Positions 9,822 through 19,820 of a stretch of DNA of 54,693 nucleotides are shown one piece after another. The position numbers and the translations under genes were made by a program. This stretch comes from Actinokineospora spheciospongiae. Lineage in GTDB: Bacteria > Actinomycetota > Actinomycetes > Mycobacteriales > Pseudonocardiaceae. The notes under the pieces are model-generated. The model was not told where the DNA came from. It did no database searches and saw only the letters and a list, made by a program, of their open reading frames with translations. Every line of letters begins with the position of its first letter. Position 1 is the first letter of the stretch. The stretch spans positions 1-54,693 of the forward strand of contig NZ_AYXG01000215.1 in assembly GCF_000564855.1 (NCBI RefSeq), written 5' to 3'.

Positions 9822-11549
9822 GTGAAGCGAGGCAGATTATTGGCAGCGGTGCTCGCCGCACCGCTGCTGGCGACCATGGCGTCGGTCGCGGCACCGGTGG
9901 CGGCCACCGCCGCACCGGAGCTGTCCGGCAAGGTGGTCGAGTTCAACGTGCTCGCCGCCGACGGCGCGTCCACCGCGTCGGCGGAGGCGGCGGTCCGCGC
10001 GGCGGGCGGCACGGTCGTCACCAGCAACGCGGCGGCCGGTCTGCTGACCGTCAGCGCGCCGGAGAACGGCTTCACCGCCCGGCTCGCGGGCAACCGGGCC
10101 GTCGAGGGCGCCGCCCGGATTCGCTCGATCGGGCAGGCCCCCAGGTCGGAGAAGTCGGCCAAGGCCAAGGCCGAGGCCGTCGAGAAGGACAACCGCAACG
10201 GCGCCAAGAAGGGCAAGGCCGACGCCGCCACCGCCGGGATGGACCCCCTGGACGGGCAGCTCTGGGGCCTGACGGCGGTCCGCTCCGACCTGGCGCGCAC
10301 CAAGCAGGCCGGGGACAAGCGGGTCAAGGTCGGCGTCCTCGACACCGGTGTGGACGGTTCGCACCCGGACATCGCCCCCAACTTCGACCGGGCCCTGTCG
10401 CGCAACTTCACCCGCGACATCCCGTTCGACGAGAACGGCGCCGCCGTCGACGGCCCGTGCGAGTACCGCGGCTGCGTCGACCCGGCCGACGTCGACAACG
10501 GCGGCCACGGCACCCACGTGGCGGGCACCATCGCCGCCGCGGCCGACGGCTTCGGCATCTCCGGCGTCGCCCCGAACGTCTCCATCGTCAACATCCGCGG
10601 CGGCCAGGACTCCGGCTACTTCTTCCTGCAGCCGGTCGTCGACGCCATGACCTACTCGGGCGACGCGGGCCTGGACGTGGTCAACATGTCCTTCTACGTC
10701 GACCCGTGGCTGTTCAACTGCGCGGCCAACCCGGCGGACACCCCCGAGCAGCAGGCCGAGCAGCGGCTGGTCGTCAAGTCGATCAACCGCGCCATGGAGT
10801 ACGCGCACCGCAAGGGCGTCTCCCAGGTCGTCTCGCTGGGCAACGGCCACATGGACCTGGGCAACCCCCTCCCGGACGCCTCCAGCCCCGACTACCCGGC
10901 CGGTGCCGCCCACCCCCGCACCATCGACAACGCCACCTGCTTCTCCCTCCCCATCGAGGGCCCGCACGCCATCGGCGTCGGCGCCTACGGCCCCTCGCAG
11001 GCCAAGGCCGACTTCTCCAACTACGGCGAGCACATCTCGGTCGCGGCCCCCGGCGGCTACTTCCGCGACGGCTTCGGCACCGACTGGTACCGCACCAACG
11101 AGAACCTCATCCTCTCGGCGTACCCCCGCAACGTCGCCCTCACCGAGGGCGCCATCGACGAGGCGGGCAACGTCACCCCCGACGGCGCCGCCCTCGGCGT
11201 CCAGAAGGCCTGCAGGGACGACGGCACCTGCGGCTACTACCAGTTCCTGCAGGGCACCTCGATGGCCGCCCCGCACGCCTCCGGCGTCGCGGCGCTGATC
11301 GTCGCCCAGTACGGCAACTACAGCGGCAAGGGCGTCACCCTGTCCCCGGACAAGGTCCGCAAGGTCCTCGAGGGCACGGCCGCCCCCATCGCCTGCCCCA
11401 CCCCCCGCACCGTCACCTACACCAACGAAGGCCGCCCGGCCGAGTTCACCGCCACCTGCGTCGGCGGCCTGGAGTACAACGGCTTCTACGGCAACGGTTC
11501 CGTGGACGCCTGGGCCGCCGTCACCGGCGGCAAGAAGTTCCTGAAGTGA
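9822..11549 (+). CDS. Secreted subtilisin-like serine protease (peptidase S8) with a TTA codon
   Basis: A 575-residue exported endopeptidase. It starts at GTG 9822 after ACGAGGAGGAA. A signal peptide covers about residues 1-31, followed by an inhibitor-like pro-region and a Lys/Ala-rich linker (residues about 108-136). The catalytic triad is Asp174 (GVLDTGVDGSHPD), His229 (GGHGTHVAGT) and Ser480 (GTSMAAPHASG). A Cys pair sits in the insert CEYRGC. Codon 6 (bases 9837-9839) is TTA, extremely rare in this DNA, so expression may depend on a UAA-reading leucine tRNA as with Streptomyces bldA. It sits directly after a peptide importer, suggesting that digestion products are taken up. A strong shared terminator follows. 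Confidence 0.92.
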   Translation: MKRGRLLAAVLAAPLLATMASVAAPVAATAAPELSGKVVEFNVLAADGASTASAEAAVRAAGGTVVTSNAAAGLLTVSAPENGFTARLAGNRAVEGAARIRSIGQAPRSEKSAKAKAEAVEKDNRNGAKKGKADAATAGMDPLDGQLWGLTAVRSDLARTKQAGDKRVKVGVLDTGVDGSHPDIAPNFDRALSRNFTRDIPFDENGAAVDGPCEYRGCVDPADVDNGGHGTHVAGTIAAAADGFGISGVAPNVSIVNIRGGQDSGYFFLQPVVDAMTYSGDAGLDVVNMSFYVDPWLFNCAANPADTPEQQAEQRLVVKSINRAMEYAHRKGVSQVVSLGNGHMDLGNPLPDASSPDYPAGAAHPRTIDNATCFSLPIEGPHAIGVGAYGPSQAKADFSNYGEHISVAAPGGYFRDGFGTDWYRTNENLILSAYPRNVALTEGAIDEAGNVTPDGAALGVQKACRDDGTCGYYQFLQGTSMAAPHASGVAALIVAQYGNYSGKGVTLSPDKVRKVLEGTAAPIACPTPRTVTYTNEGRPAEFTATCVGGLEYNGFYGNGSVDAWAAVTGGKKFLK

Positions 11550-11560
11550 TCGGCTGATCG

Positions 11561-11600
11561 TGGACGGGCCCCCTCCCGCGATCGGGAGGGGGCCCGTCCA
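11561..11600. terminator. Bidirectional terminator
   Basis: A perfect 18-bp stem (11561-11578 with 11583-11600) with the loop CGAT lies between the rightward protease gene and the leftward uracil-DNA glycosylase gene. It can end transcription from both. Confidence 0.85.
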
Positions 11601-11670
11601 CGCGGCGCGGTGCTCGGCGCGGTGCCACGGCGCTCCCCGGGCGGCGGAGGTCGCCGGGCCGGTCCTGCGC

Positions 11671-12408
11671 TCAGGACAGGCCAGCCGCCGCTTTCGCCGA
11701 GGTGAACACGTCCTCCACCATCCTCGGCGTGAGCCTGCCGGTGAAGGTGTTCTGCTGGCTCACGTGGTAGCAGCCGAACAGGTGCAGCGGTGCCTCCGTG
11801 TCGTGCGGCTCCAGGACCACGTGCGCGGCGTGCCCGAACTTCGGCCGCGGCGTCGGGACGGTCCAGAAGGCGCTCAGGACCGGCAGCAGCGCCTGCCAGC
11901 CGAACGCGCCCAGCACGACCACCGCCCGCAGCGTCGGCCGCAGCAGGGCCAGTTCCCCGACCAGCCACGGGCGGCAGTTGTCCCGCTCCCGCGGCGTGGG
12001 CTTGTTCGCGGGCGGCGCGCACTTCACCGGGGAGGTGATGCGGACGCCGAGCAGTTCCAGGCCGTCGCCGATGTGGTTGGCGGTGGGCTGGGTGGCCAGG
12101 CCGACGGCGTGCATGGCGGCGTAGAGGACGTCACCGGAGCGGTCGCCGGTGAACATGCGGCCGGTGCGGTTGGCGCCGTGGGCGGCGGGGGCGAGGCCGA
12201 CGACGGCGATGCGGGCGTCCGCCGGGCCGAAGCCGGGGACCGGGCGGCCCCAGTAGTCCTGGTCGCGGAAGGCGGCCCGCTTGACCTCGGCCACCTCCTC
12301 GCGCCAGGCCACCAGCCGGGGGCAGCGGCGGCAGGTCGTCACGCGGCGGTCGAGGTCGGGCAGGTCGGACGGGTCGGGCAGGTCGGGCAGGTCGGGCAGG
12401 TCGGGCAC
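11671..12408 (-). CDS. Uracil-DNA glycosylase, family 5 (UDGb type)
   Basis: A 245-residue DNA-repair enzyme that removes uracil and related deaminated bases. The UDGb motif GLAPAAHGANRTGR is clear, and four cysteines (TCRRCPR early, SPVKCAPP, FGCYH) fit the [4Fe-4S] cluster of families 4 and 5. The later motif CYHVSQQNTFTGRLT matches the DNA-contact loop HVSxQNT. Translation is taken from GTG 12408 with a weak GGTGGGA upstream. The first 18 codons are made of a 9-bp tandem repeat, giving an odd repeated Pro-Asp-Leu N-terminus not needed by the family, so the true start could lie further in. It is divergent from the S10 peptidase gene. Confidence 0.9.
   Translation of the reverse strand: MPDLPDLPDLPDPSDLPDLDRRVTTCRRCPRLVAWREEVAEVKRAAFRDQDYWGRPVPGFGPADARIAVVGLAPAAHGANRTGRMFTGDRSGDVLYAAMHAVGLATQPTANHIGDGLELLGVRITSPVKCAPPANKPTPRERDNCRPWLVGELALLRPTLRAVVVLGAFGWQALLPVLSAFWTVPTPRPKFGHAAHVVLEPHDTEAPLHLFGCYHVSQQNTFTGRLTPRMVEDVFTSAKAAAGLS
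12355..12408 (-). repeat. 9-bp tandem repeat in the start of the uracil-DNA glycosylase gene
   Basis: Six consecutive 9-base units of GTCGGGCAG type (plus-strand reading; one unit is GTCGGACGG and the last ends in C). They encode repeated Pro-Asp-Leu on the minus strand. The unit is a multiple of three, so copy-number slippage would change protein length without shifting the frame. Confidence 0.9.
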
Positions 12409-12479
12409 GGACCGATCCCACCACAGCCGGGCGGTGTTCGCGGTGCGCGGACGCCCGCCGCCCGCGCGCGGCGGGCACG

Positions 12480-12485
12480 TAGGGT
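12480..12485 (+). promoter_or_regulatory. -10 box for a leaderless S10 peptidase transcript
   Basis: TAGGGT ends 7 bases before ATG 12493 and there is no ribosome site, the same layout as at other genes in this window. Confidence 0.5.
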
Positions 12486-12492
12486 CACGACC

Positions 12493-13965
12493 ATGGGATC
12501 ACAGGACACCGGCGACGACGCCGCCCGCACCAGCCCGGAACCGGCGGACGACCTGGTCACCACCAGCCACTCGCTGACCATCCGCAGGCGCAAGCTCAAC
12601 TACACCGCCACCACCGGGCGGGTCGTGCTGCGCCGCGAGGTGGTCACCGACGGCAAGGTCGACGGGCACCTGCCCAAGGCCGAGGTGTTCCTCACCGCCT
12701 ACACCCTCGACGGCGCCGACCCGGCCCAGCGCCCGGTGACCTTCGCCTTCAACGGCGGCCCCGGCTCCGCCAGCGTCTGGCTGCACCTGGGGGTCCTGGG
12801 CCCCCGCCGGGTCGTCTCCGGCGACGCGGGTGCCCCCGTCGGCCCGCCGTACAGCCTGGTCGACAACCCCGAGACCCTGCTGGCGCACAGCGACCTGGTG
12901 TTCATCGACCCGGTCGGCACCGGCCTGTCCCGCGCGGCCAAGGGCGAGAAGTCCGCCGACTTCCACGGCTTCAAGCCCGACGTGGAGTCCGTCGCCGAGG
13001 TCATCCGGCTGTGGACGACCCGCAACGGCCGCTGGCTGTCGCCGAAGTTCCTCGCGGGCGAGTCCTACGGCACCACCCGGGCGGCCGGGCTCGCCGAGCA
13101 CCTGCAGAACCGGCACGGCATGTACCTCAACGGCCTCGTCCTGATCTCCGCGGTGCTCGACTTCGGCACCCTGCTGTTCAACGAGGGCAACGACCTGGCC
13201 TACCCGCTCTACCTGCCCTCGTACGCCGCGATCGCCCACTACCACGGCCTGCACGGCGACCGGGAGCTGAGCGAGGTGCTCGCCGAGGCCGAGGACTTCG
13301 CCTCGAGGGACTACCCGTGGGCCCTCGCCCGCGGCGCCCGCCTGACCGCCGAGGAGCGGGCCGAGGCGGTGACCCGCCTGGCCCGGCTGACCGGCCTGTC
13401 CGAGGACTACGTCGACCGGGTCGACCTCCGCGTGGAGCACATCCGCTTCTTCACCGAACTCCTCCGCCACCGCAAGCTCACCGTCGGCCGCCTCGACGGC
13501 CGCTTCACCGGCTGGGAGGCCGACTACGGCCGCGAGCACATGGGCGGCGACCCCGCCCACGCCGCCATCCAGGGCGCGTACACGGCCGGGATCAACCACT
13601 ACCTCCAGGTCGAGCTGGGCTACCCCAACGACCTGCCGTACGAGGTCCTCAGCAACGAGGTCTTCCGCCAGTGGTCGTACAAGGAGTTCGAGAACGCCCA
13701 CGTCACCGTCGCCGACAAGCTCGCGGCGGCGATGCGCGCCAACCCCTCCCTCAAGGTCCACGTGGCCTCCGGCTACCACGACGGCGCGACCCCGTACTAC
13801 GCCACCGAGCACACCCTGGCCGCACTGTCCATCCCGGACGAACTGCGGGACAACATCGAGGTCCGCCACTACGAGGCGGGCCACATGATGTACGTCCACG
13901 ACGAGTCCCGGGCACAGCAGTCGAAGGACATCGCCGAATTCGTCACGAGGGCTTCGAATCGTTGA
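12493..13965 (+). CDS. Serine carboxypeptidase-like protein (peptidase S10), cytosolic
   Basis: A 490-residue alpha/beta-hydrolase of the S10 carboxypeptidase family. The oxyanion-side motif FNGGPGSAS, the nucleophile motif GESYGTTRAAGLAEHL and the late His motif YEAGHMMYVHDES give the Ser and His of the triad; the Asp is probably in ASGYHDGATPYY. It starts at ATG 12493, probably on a leaderless message; the open frame extends further upstream without support. There is no signal peptide, unlike the lysosomal or secreted relatives, so it should act inside the cell. It stands alone between divergent and terminator-bounded neighbours. Substrate unknown. Confidence 0.85.
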   Translation: MGSQDTGDDAARTSPEPADDLVTTSHSLTIRRRKLNYTATTGRVVLRREVVTDGKVDGHLPKAEVFLTAYTLDGADPAQRPVTFAFNGGPGSASVWLHLGVLGPRRVVSGDAGAPVGPPYSLVDNPETLLAHSDLVFIDPVGTGLSRAAKGEKSADFHGFKPDVESVAEVIRLWTTRNGRWLSPKFLAGESYGTTRAAGLAEHLQNRHGMYLNGLVLISAVLDFGTLLFNEGNDLAYPLYLPSYAAIAHYHGLHGDRELSEVLAEAEDFASRDYPWALARGARLTAEERAEAVTRLARLTGLSEDYVDRVDLRVEHIRFFTELLRHRKLTVGRLDGRFTGWEADYGREHMGGDPAHAAIQGAYTAGINHYLQVELGYPNDLPYEVLSNEVFRQWSYKEFENAHVTVADKLAAAMRANPSLKVHVASGYHDGATPYYATEHTLAALSIPDELRDNIEVRHYEAGHMMYVHDESRAQQSKDIAEFVTRASNR

Positions 13966-13976
13966 GGTAGCCGGTC

Positions 13977-14016
13977 GATCGTGCGGTGCGCGCCGTTCCT
14001 CGCGCACCGCACGATC
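13977..14016 (+). terminator. Terminator after the S10 peptidase gene
   Basis: A perfect 16-bp stem (13977-13992 with 14001-14016) and an 8-base loop lie 11 bases after the stop codon. Confidence 0.8.
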
Positions 14017-14206
14017 ACTTCCGGCTTCTGCCGAGTGCTGTGGTGGCCCCGTTCGGGCGGGCCGACACCGGTCTCGGTCGCGCGCTGGTGTGAAGGCGTC
14101 GAGCGTTCGGCGGTACGGACCCCTGGTCGGCGTGGGTAAGGTGGAGGGCAAGCGTCACCGCCACGCCCGGGGAGGGTTCGTGTTCCAGGCGGTGTGAGGG
14201 AAATCC

Positions 14207-14452
14207 GTGTTGGCTGTCGTCGCGCTGGTCGGTGTCGTCGGGGGGTCGGGGTTCCTCTTCCTGTTGCTGCGGTTGTTGGCGGTCGGGAAGGTTTCCGAGG
14301 TCAGGGTGTCCGTGCGGGCGCTTTCCGCGTTCTCGGTCGACTTCCGCGTGCACGCGGTTGTGGGGGATGCTGCCTGTCATGAGGTCACGTCCGGCGGTGC
14401 TGGTGGCGGTGGGGGCGCTGCTGGTGGTCGCGGTCGTGGCGGCGCGCGGTGA
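14207..14452 (+). CDS. Possible small membrane protein at the head of the MoxR operon
   Basis: An open frame of 81 codons from GTG 14207, with GAGGG six bases upstream and a TAAGGT box at 14137-14142 that could be its -10. The first 25 residues form one membrane segment (VVALVGVVGGSGFLFLLLRLL); the next 30 (VRVSVRALSAFSVDF) look like an ordinary protein. The last 25 residues are Gly-rich because the frame runs into the start of the DUF4129 gene, which overlaps it by about 74 bases. Either it is a real small gene or the upstream part of a broken one. I do not recognise a family. Confidence 0.35.
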   Translation: MLAVVALVGVVGGSGFLFLLLRLLAVGKVSEVRVSVRALSAFSVDFRVHAVVGDAACHEVTSGGAGGGGGAAGGRGRGGAR

Positions 14453-15062
14453 GTCGCCGATCTCGGCCGGGCCCGGGGTGGTGTACCGGCCGGAGCAGGC
14501 CGCGGAGAGCGCGCCGCCGCCGGGGGAGTTCCGGTTGGAGCCGAATTCGTTCCTCAGCCTGCTGAGCGGGATCAGCACCGGCGTGCTGCTCCTGCTGGTC
14601 CTGGCCGTCCTGCTGATCGGCACCGCCGGGCTGCCGGCGATGCTCGCGGGGGTTCGGCGGCGCAGAACCCCCGCCGGGCGGCCCGGGTTCGCGGCGGCCG
14701 ACGCCGAGGACTCCTCCGGGTACCCGGCCGCCGCCGCGCTCGCGGCGCGGGTGCGCCGGGCGCGGGTGGAGCTGAGCAGGCGGGCCCCGGACCGGGAACC
14801 CGGTGACGCCGTGATCGCCGCGTGGGTGGCGTTGGAGGCCGCGGCCGAGGGGGTGGGGACGCCCCGGGCGGCGCACCACACCCCGACGGAGTTCACCGCC
14901 GAGGTGTCGGCCCACCACGACGTCGACACCGCCGCCCTCGCCGACCTGCGCGGGCTCTACCACCGGGCGCGGTTCGCCGCGCACCGGCCGTTGTCGCAGG
15001 CGGACGCCGATGGGGCCGAGCGGGCGTTGGCGCGGATCGAGCGTTCGCTGGTCGCCCGGTGA
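14379..15062 (+). CDS. DUF4129-domain membrane protein
   Basis: A 227-residue membrane protein. An N-terminal hydrophobic segment (VLVAVGALLVVAVVAA) acts as anchor or signal, a second segment (STGVLLLLVLAVLLIGTAGL, about residues 67-86) crosses the membrane, and the cytoplasmic tail carries the DUF4129 pattern (AVIAAWVALEAAAEGVG, TPTEFT, LADLRGLYHRARF). DUF4129 also occurs as the C-terminal part of bacterial transglutaminase-like membrane proteins, found in MoxR operons. ATG 14379 has GGGGGA 11 bases upstream; an in-frame ATG at 14367 is an alternative. Its stop overlaps the next start (GTGA). Confidence 0.8.
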   Translation: MRSRPAVLVAVGALLVVAVVAARGESPISAGPGVVYRPEQAAESAPPPGEFRLEPNSFLSLLSGISTGVLLLLVLAVLLIGTAGLPAMLAGVRRRRTPAGRPGFAAADAEDSSGYPAAAALAARVRRARVELSRRAPDREPGDAVIAAWVALEAAAEGVGTPRAAHHTPTEFTAEVSAHHDVDTAALADLRGLYHRARFAAHRPLSQADADGAERALARIERSLVAR

Positions 15063-15519
15063 GCGCCGTCCGGACCGTGGCCATCGCTGTCGCCGCCGGG
15101 GTGGCGGTGGCGGGGTTGGGCGTGTGGCCGGGGGACCTGCCGGTGTTCTGGGCCGTGACCCTCGGGGTGCCCGCCGCCGCGGTGGCGGCGGTGGGGGCCC
15201 GGTTCTCCGGGGCGCTGGAGCCGCAGTGGGCGCCCCTGCCGGAGCAGGCCGACTCGGCGAGCGAGCCGCAGGCGGCGAACCTGGCGACCCGGTTGGCCGA
15301 GGCGGCCGACGACCCGGTGCGCTTCCGCGCCCGGCTCCGGCCCCGGTTGCGCAGGCTGGCCGCGGCCACCCTGCGCGCCGAGCACGGTGTGTCCGGTTTG
15401 GACGACCCGAGGGCGGTCGACCTGCTGGGCGCGGACCTGCACGCCCTGCTCACCGACCCCGCCGCCGTGCTGCCCGGCCCCGAGCGGCTGGAGCGGATGC
15501 TCGCCGGACTGGAGGAACT

Positions 15520-15523
<4 letters not shown>
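15059..15523 (+). CDS. Small membrane protein of the MoxR/DUF58 operon
   Basis: A 154-residue protein with two short hydrophobic stretches near the N-terminus (VAIAVAAGVAVAGLGVW and FWAVTLGVPAAAVAAVGA) and a charged cytoplasmic domain rich in Arg and Leu. It begins at GTG 15059 overlapping the previous stop by 4 bases and ends overlapping the MoxR start by 4 bases, so it is surely translated with them. I recognise no named domain, but a gene of this size often sits between DUF4129 and MoxR genes in actinobacteria. It may be a partner of the ATPase complex. Confidence 0.75.
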
Positions 15524-16469
<946 letters not shown>

Positions 16470-16473
<4 letters not shown>

Positions 16474-17804
16474 ACCGGGTCCTGGCCTGGGCCACCGCGC
16501 GGCGGGCCGCGGGCCGGGCCGGGTGGCGCGGCACCGACGCGCTGCTGCGCGGCGCGTTCGGCGGGCTCGGGCTGGTCGGCGCGGGGGTGGCGCTGCACCG
16601 GGTCGACCTGGTGGTGATCGGGTTGCCGCTGCTGGTCTCCACCGTGCTCGCGCTGTCGGTGCCGCCGGGCAGACCGGTGCGGGTCACCGCGCAGAAGCTG
16701 CCCCGGTCGGTGGAGGCGGGGGACAGCGCGCGGGTGGCGATCACCGTCGACCACGGCGGCGGTGTCGAGTTCACCGCCGTCCGGCTGCCGCTGCCCGGCC
16801 GCCCCGGTGTCGGGCCGGTGCACCTGCTGCCCGGGGCCGACCGCGAGCTGCGCACCCACCTGCGCTGGAACACCTGGGGGGAGGGGGTCGACCTGCGGCC
16901 CGACCACCTCGCCGGGGGCCGCGACGGGCTGCTCGTCTCCGGCCCGGTCGTGGGCGTGGAGAGCAGGCGGACCGTGCTGCCGCCCCTCGCCCCGCCGCCA
17001 GCCGGGCCGCTGCCCGCGCGGCTGACCGGGGTGGTCGGGGCGCACCGCTCGCCCCGGCCCGGCGACGGCGCCGAACCGCGCGCGGTCCGGCCGTTCCGCC
17101 CCGGCGACCGCGTCCGGCGCATCGACTGGCGGGTGTCGCTGCGCGCGGGCGCGGCGACCGGCGAGGCGCTGGGCAGCCCGCACGTGCGCGAGCGGCACGC
17201 CGAGGCCGACGCCGACCTGGTCTTCGCCCTCGACTCGCGCGCCGACGTCGGCCCCGACCTGGGCTCCTGGTCCACGGCGGAGCCGGGCGGCCCGGTGCGC
17301 CGCGGCGGCAGCCTGGACACCGCCGTGCGGGCGATCGCCGCGCTGGCCGCCGCGCACCTGCGCCAGGGCGACCGGGTCGGCCTGGTCGACCTGGGCAGGC
17401 CGCAGCTCGGCGTGCCGCCCGGCGTCGGCAGGCGCCAGTTGCTGCGGCTGCGCCACCAGCTCGTCGCCTGCACCCGCTCCGCCGGGTGGTCGCCCCGGCC
17501 GGTGCTGCGGCCGGGGCAGGTGCCCGCGGGCGCCGCCGTGGTCGTGCTCTCCCCCTTCCTCGACGACGCGGTCGTCGACGCCGCCATCCGCGCCGCCGGT
17601 CACACCCGGCTGCTGCTGGCCGTCGACGTGCTGCCCGCCGAGCTGGTCGCGGACCCGGAGACGCCGTGGGGCGGTGCGGTGCGCCGCGTCCTGCTCGCCG
17701 AGCACCGGGTGCGGCTGGCCGCGCTGCGCGCGCACGGCGTCGCCGTCGTGCCGCCCGAGGGGGTCGCCGCCGCGCTGGCGCGGCACCGCCGGGGGCGCCG
17801 GTGA
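16470..17804 (+). CDS. DUF58-domain membrane protein
   Basis: A 444-residue protein with two N-terminal transmembrane segments (ALLRGAFGGLGLVGAGVAL and VVIGLPLLVSTVLALSV), a beta-rich middle, the DUF58 hallmark RPFRPGDRVRRIDWRVSLRAG (about residues 208-228) and a von Willebrand A-like C-terminal part (FALDSRADVG). DUF58 proteins are encoded next to MoxR ATPases and are presumed clients or partners. It starts at GTG 16470 overlapping the MoxR stop. The tail overlaps the next gene by 4 bases. Confidence 0.9.
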
Positions 17805-18301
17805 CCGACGTCGGGGCGGGGATCTCCGCGCGGTGGCTGCCGGTGGCCGTCGCGCTGGCGGGGGCGGGCGTCGTGGCCGACCTGTGGTGGCAGGGGGCGG
17901 CGGTGGGGCTGCTGGTGGTCGCCGGTGCGCTGGCGGCCGCCGCGGCGCTCGTGCCCGCCTCGCCCGCGCCGCTGCTGCTGCTCCTGGTGGCCGCCGCGGT
18001 CACCACCGCGCTCGGCGACGACCCGCTGCGGCCCGCCGTCCTGGTGCTGGTGCCGCTCGGGCACGCGGTGCACCTCGGGGCGGCGCTGGGCGCGCTGCTG
18101 CCCCGGGGCGCGCGGCTGCACCCGGCCGCGCTCGGGCCGCCGCTGCGCCGGGCCGCCGCCGTGCAGGCCGGGGTGTTCGCCGCGGTCGGGGTGCTCGCGC
18201 TGCTGCCCGCCGGGCGGACGCCGCCGGTGCTCGAGGTGGCGGCGTTGCTGTCCGTCGCGGGAGTGGCCGTTCTGGTGCTGGTCCTTGATCGATCCCGCTG
18301 A
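17801..18301 (+). CDS. Integral membrane protein closing the MoxR operon
   Basis: A 166-residue protein that is almost wholly hydrophobic, with about five membrane segments (WLPVAVALAGAGVVADLWW, VGLLVVAGALAAAAAL, LLLLLVAAAVTTAL, VQAGVFAAVGVLALLPAG and a last one near VAVLVLVLD). No named domain is recognised. It overlaps the DUF58 gene by 4 bases, so it is the last member of the same operon. It probably forms part of a membrane complex handled by the MoxR ATPase, but this is inference from position only. Confidence 0.7.
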   Translation: MTDVGAGISARWLPVAVALAGAGVVADLWWQGAAVGLLVVAGALAAAAALVPASPAPLLLLLVAAAVTTALGDDPLRPAVLVLVPLGHAVHLGAALGALLPRGARLHPAALGPPLRRAAAVQAGVFAAVGVLALLPAGRTPPVLEVAALLSVAGVAVLVLVLDRSR

Positions 18302-18405
18302 CCCCGGCGATGCCGGTCACACCTGCGGAAACACCACCAGCGACGGGGGTCACACCCGGGTGGGGGCGGCTCGCGGGGATCGCTCCCCGGTGCGACCATT
18401 GACCC

Positions 18406-19731
18406 ATGGCGAACGGTAAGTCGGAGCCCACCCGGATTCTGATCCTCGGTGGCGGTTACGTCGGCCTCTACGCGGCCCTCGGGCTGCAGCGCAAGCTGCG
18501 CTCCGGCGAGGCCTCCGTGACGGTCGTCGACCCGCAGCCGCACATGACCTACCTGCCGTTCCTCCCCGAGGCCGCGGCGGGCGCGATCGAGCCCCGGCAC
18601 GTGGTCGTGCCGCTGCGCCGCGCGCTCAAGCGCTGCCACGTCATCACCGCCCGCACCACCGCGATCGAGCACGCCCGCAAGGTCGTCACGGTCGAGGCGC
18701 CGGACGGGCACACCGAGGAGCTGGGCTACGACGTGCTGGTCGTGGCGCTGGGCTCGGTGGCCCGGCTGCTGCCGATCCCCGGCCTGGTCGAGCAGGGCAT
18801 CGCCTTCAAGACCATCGGCGAGGCCATCTACCTGCGCAACCACGTGATGACCAAGCTCGACGAGGCCGACTCCACGCTCGACCCCGAGCTGCGCAAGCGG
18901 TTGCTCACCTTCACCTTCGTCGGCGGCGGCTTCGCGGGCATCGAGGCGCTCGGCGAGCTGGAGGACATGGCCCGCTTCGCCACCCAGTACTACAAGAACG
19001 TCGAGCCGGAGGACCTGCGGTTCGTCCTGGTCGAGGCCGCCGGGCGGGTGCTGCCCGAGGTGCGCGAGAGCCTGGGCGTCTACACCGTGATGCAGCTCGA
19101 GAAGCGCGGCATCGAGGTCTACCTGTCGACGCTGGCCAAGTCGTTCGAGGGCGGGCACGTGCAGCTCTCCGACGGCACCGAGTTCGACAGCGACACCATC
19201 GTCTGGACCGCGGGCGTCAAGTCCAGCCCGGTCCTGGGCAACTCGGACCTGCCGCTGACCAAGCAGGGCCGCCTGCGCGCCACCGCGGCCATGCAGGTCG
19301 AGGGCCTGCCGGACGTGTGGACCGCTGGCGACTGCGCCGCGGTGCCCGACCTGGCCCGCACCGGCGAGGACCCGACCGCCATCTGCGCCCCCAACGCGCA
19401 GAACGCGGTGCGCCAGGCGCGGCTGCTGGCCAAGAACATCGTGGCCTCGCTGCGCGGCGGCAAGCCCAAGGACTACTACCACAAGAACATCGGCTCGGTG
19501 GCCAGCCTCGGCCTGCACAAGGGCGTCGGCGACGTCATGAACTTCAAGGCCAAGGGCTTCGTCGCCTGGGCCATGCACCGCGCCTACCACGTCAAGGCGA
19601 TGCCGACCTTCAACCGCAAGGTCCGGATCACCCTCGACTGGTTAACCGGTGGGTTGTTCCGGCGCGAGGTCATCTCGATGGGGCAGATCAACGACCCGAA
19701 GGCGGAGTTCGCCCGAGTCTCCAAGGGCTGA
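18406..19731 (+). CDS. ndh: Type II NADH:quinone oxidoreductase-like flavoprotein (NDH-2)
   Basis: A 441-residue single-subunit dehydrogenase that passes electrons from NADH to the quinone pool without pumping protons. The FAD Rossmann motif is ILGGGYVGLYAALG (residues 12-25), the NADH Rossmann motif is TFVGGGFAGIEALGEL, and the C-terminal FAD motif is VWTAGDCAAVPD. The C-terminal part has the amphipathic region expected for membrane attachment. Codon 413 (bases 19642-19644) is TTA, one of only two TTA codons I noticed in confident genes here. A UAA-anticodon tRNA gene starts 90 bases after the stop. The gene is monocistronic. Exact substrate (NADH or NADPH) is not decided by sequence. Confidence 0.88.
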   Translation: MANGKSEPTRILILGGGYVGLYAALGLQRKLRSGEASVTVVDPQPHMTYLPFLPEAAAGAIEPRHVVVPLRRALKRCHVITARTTAIEHARKVVTVEAPDGHTEELGYDVLVVALGSVARLLPIPGLVEQGIAFKTIGEAIYLRNHVMTKLDEADSTLDPELRKRLLTFTFVGGGFAGIEALGELEDMARFATQYYKNVEPEDLRFVLVEAAGRVLPEVRESLGVYTVMQLEKRGIEVYLSTLAKSFEGGHVQLSDGTEFDSDTIVWTAGVKSSPVLGNSDLPLTKQGRLRATAAMQVEGLPDVWTAGDCAAVPDLARTGEDPTAICAPNAQNAVRQARLLAKNIVASLRGGKPKDYYHKNIGSVASLGLHKGVGDVMNFKAKGFVAWAMHRAYHVKAMPTFNRKVRITLDWLTGGLFRREVISMGQINDPKAEFARVSKG

Positions 19732-19820
19732 TTCGGCAAACGGCCCAAGGACTTGGGCCACCCGGGCGGAACTCTCCGAAACTGTTCCCGCGATTTGTTT
19801 CCGCGCCTTAGGCTGCGTTC

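Noticed and set aside
12355-12408. Short repeat array considered as CRISPR
   Set aside because: Contiguous 9-bp units without spacers, inside a reading frame. No CRISPR array was seen in the window.
16771-19590. Minus-strand open frame of 939 codons
   Set aside because: Antisense to the DUF58, membrane and ndh genes; composition is shadow-like.
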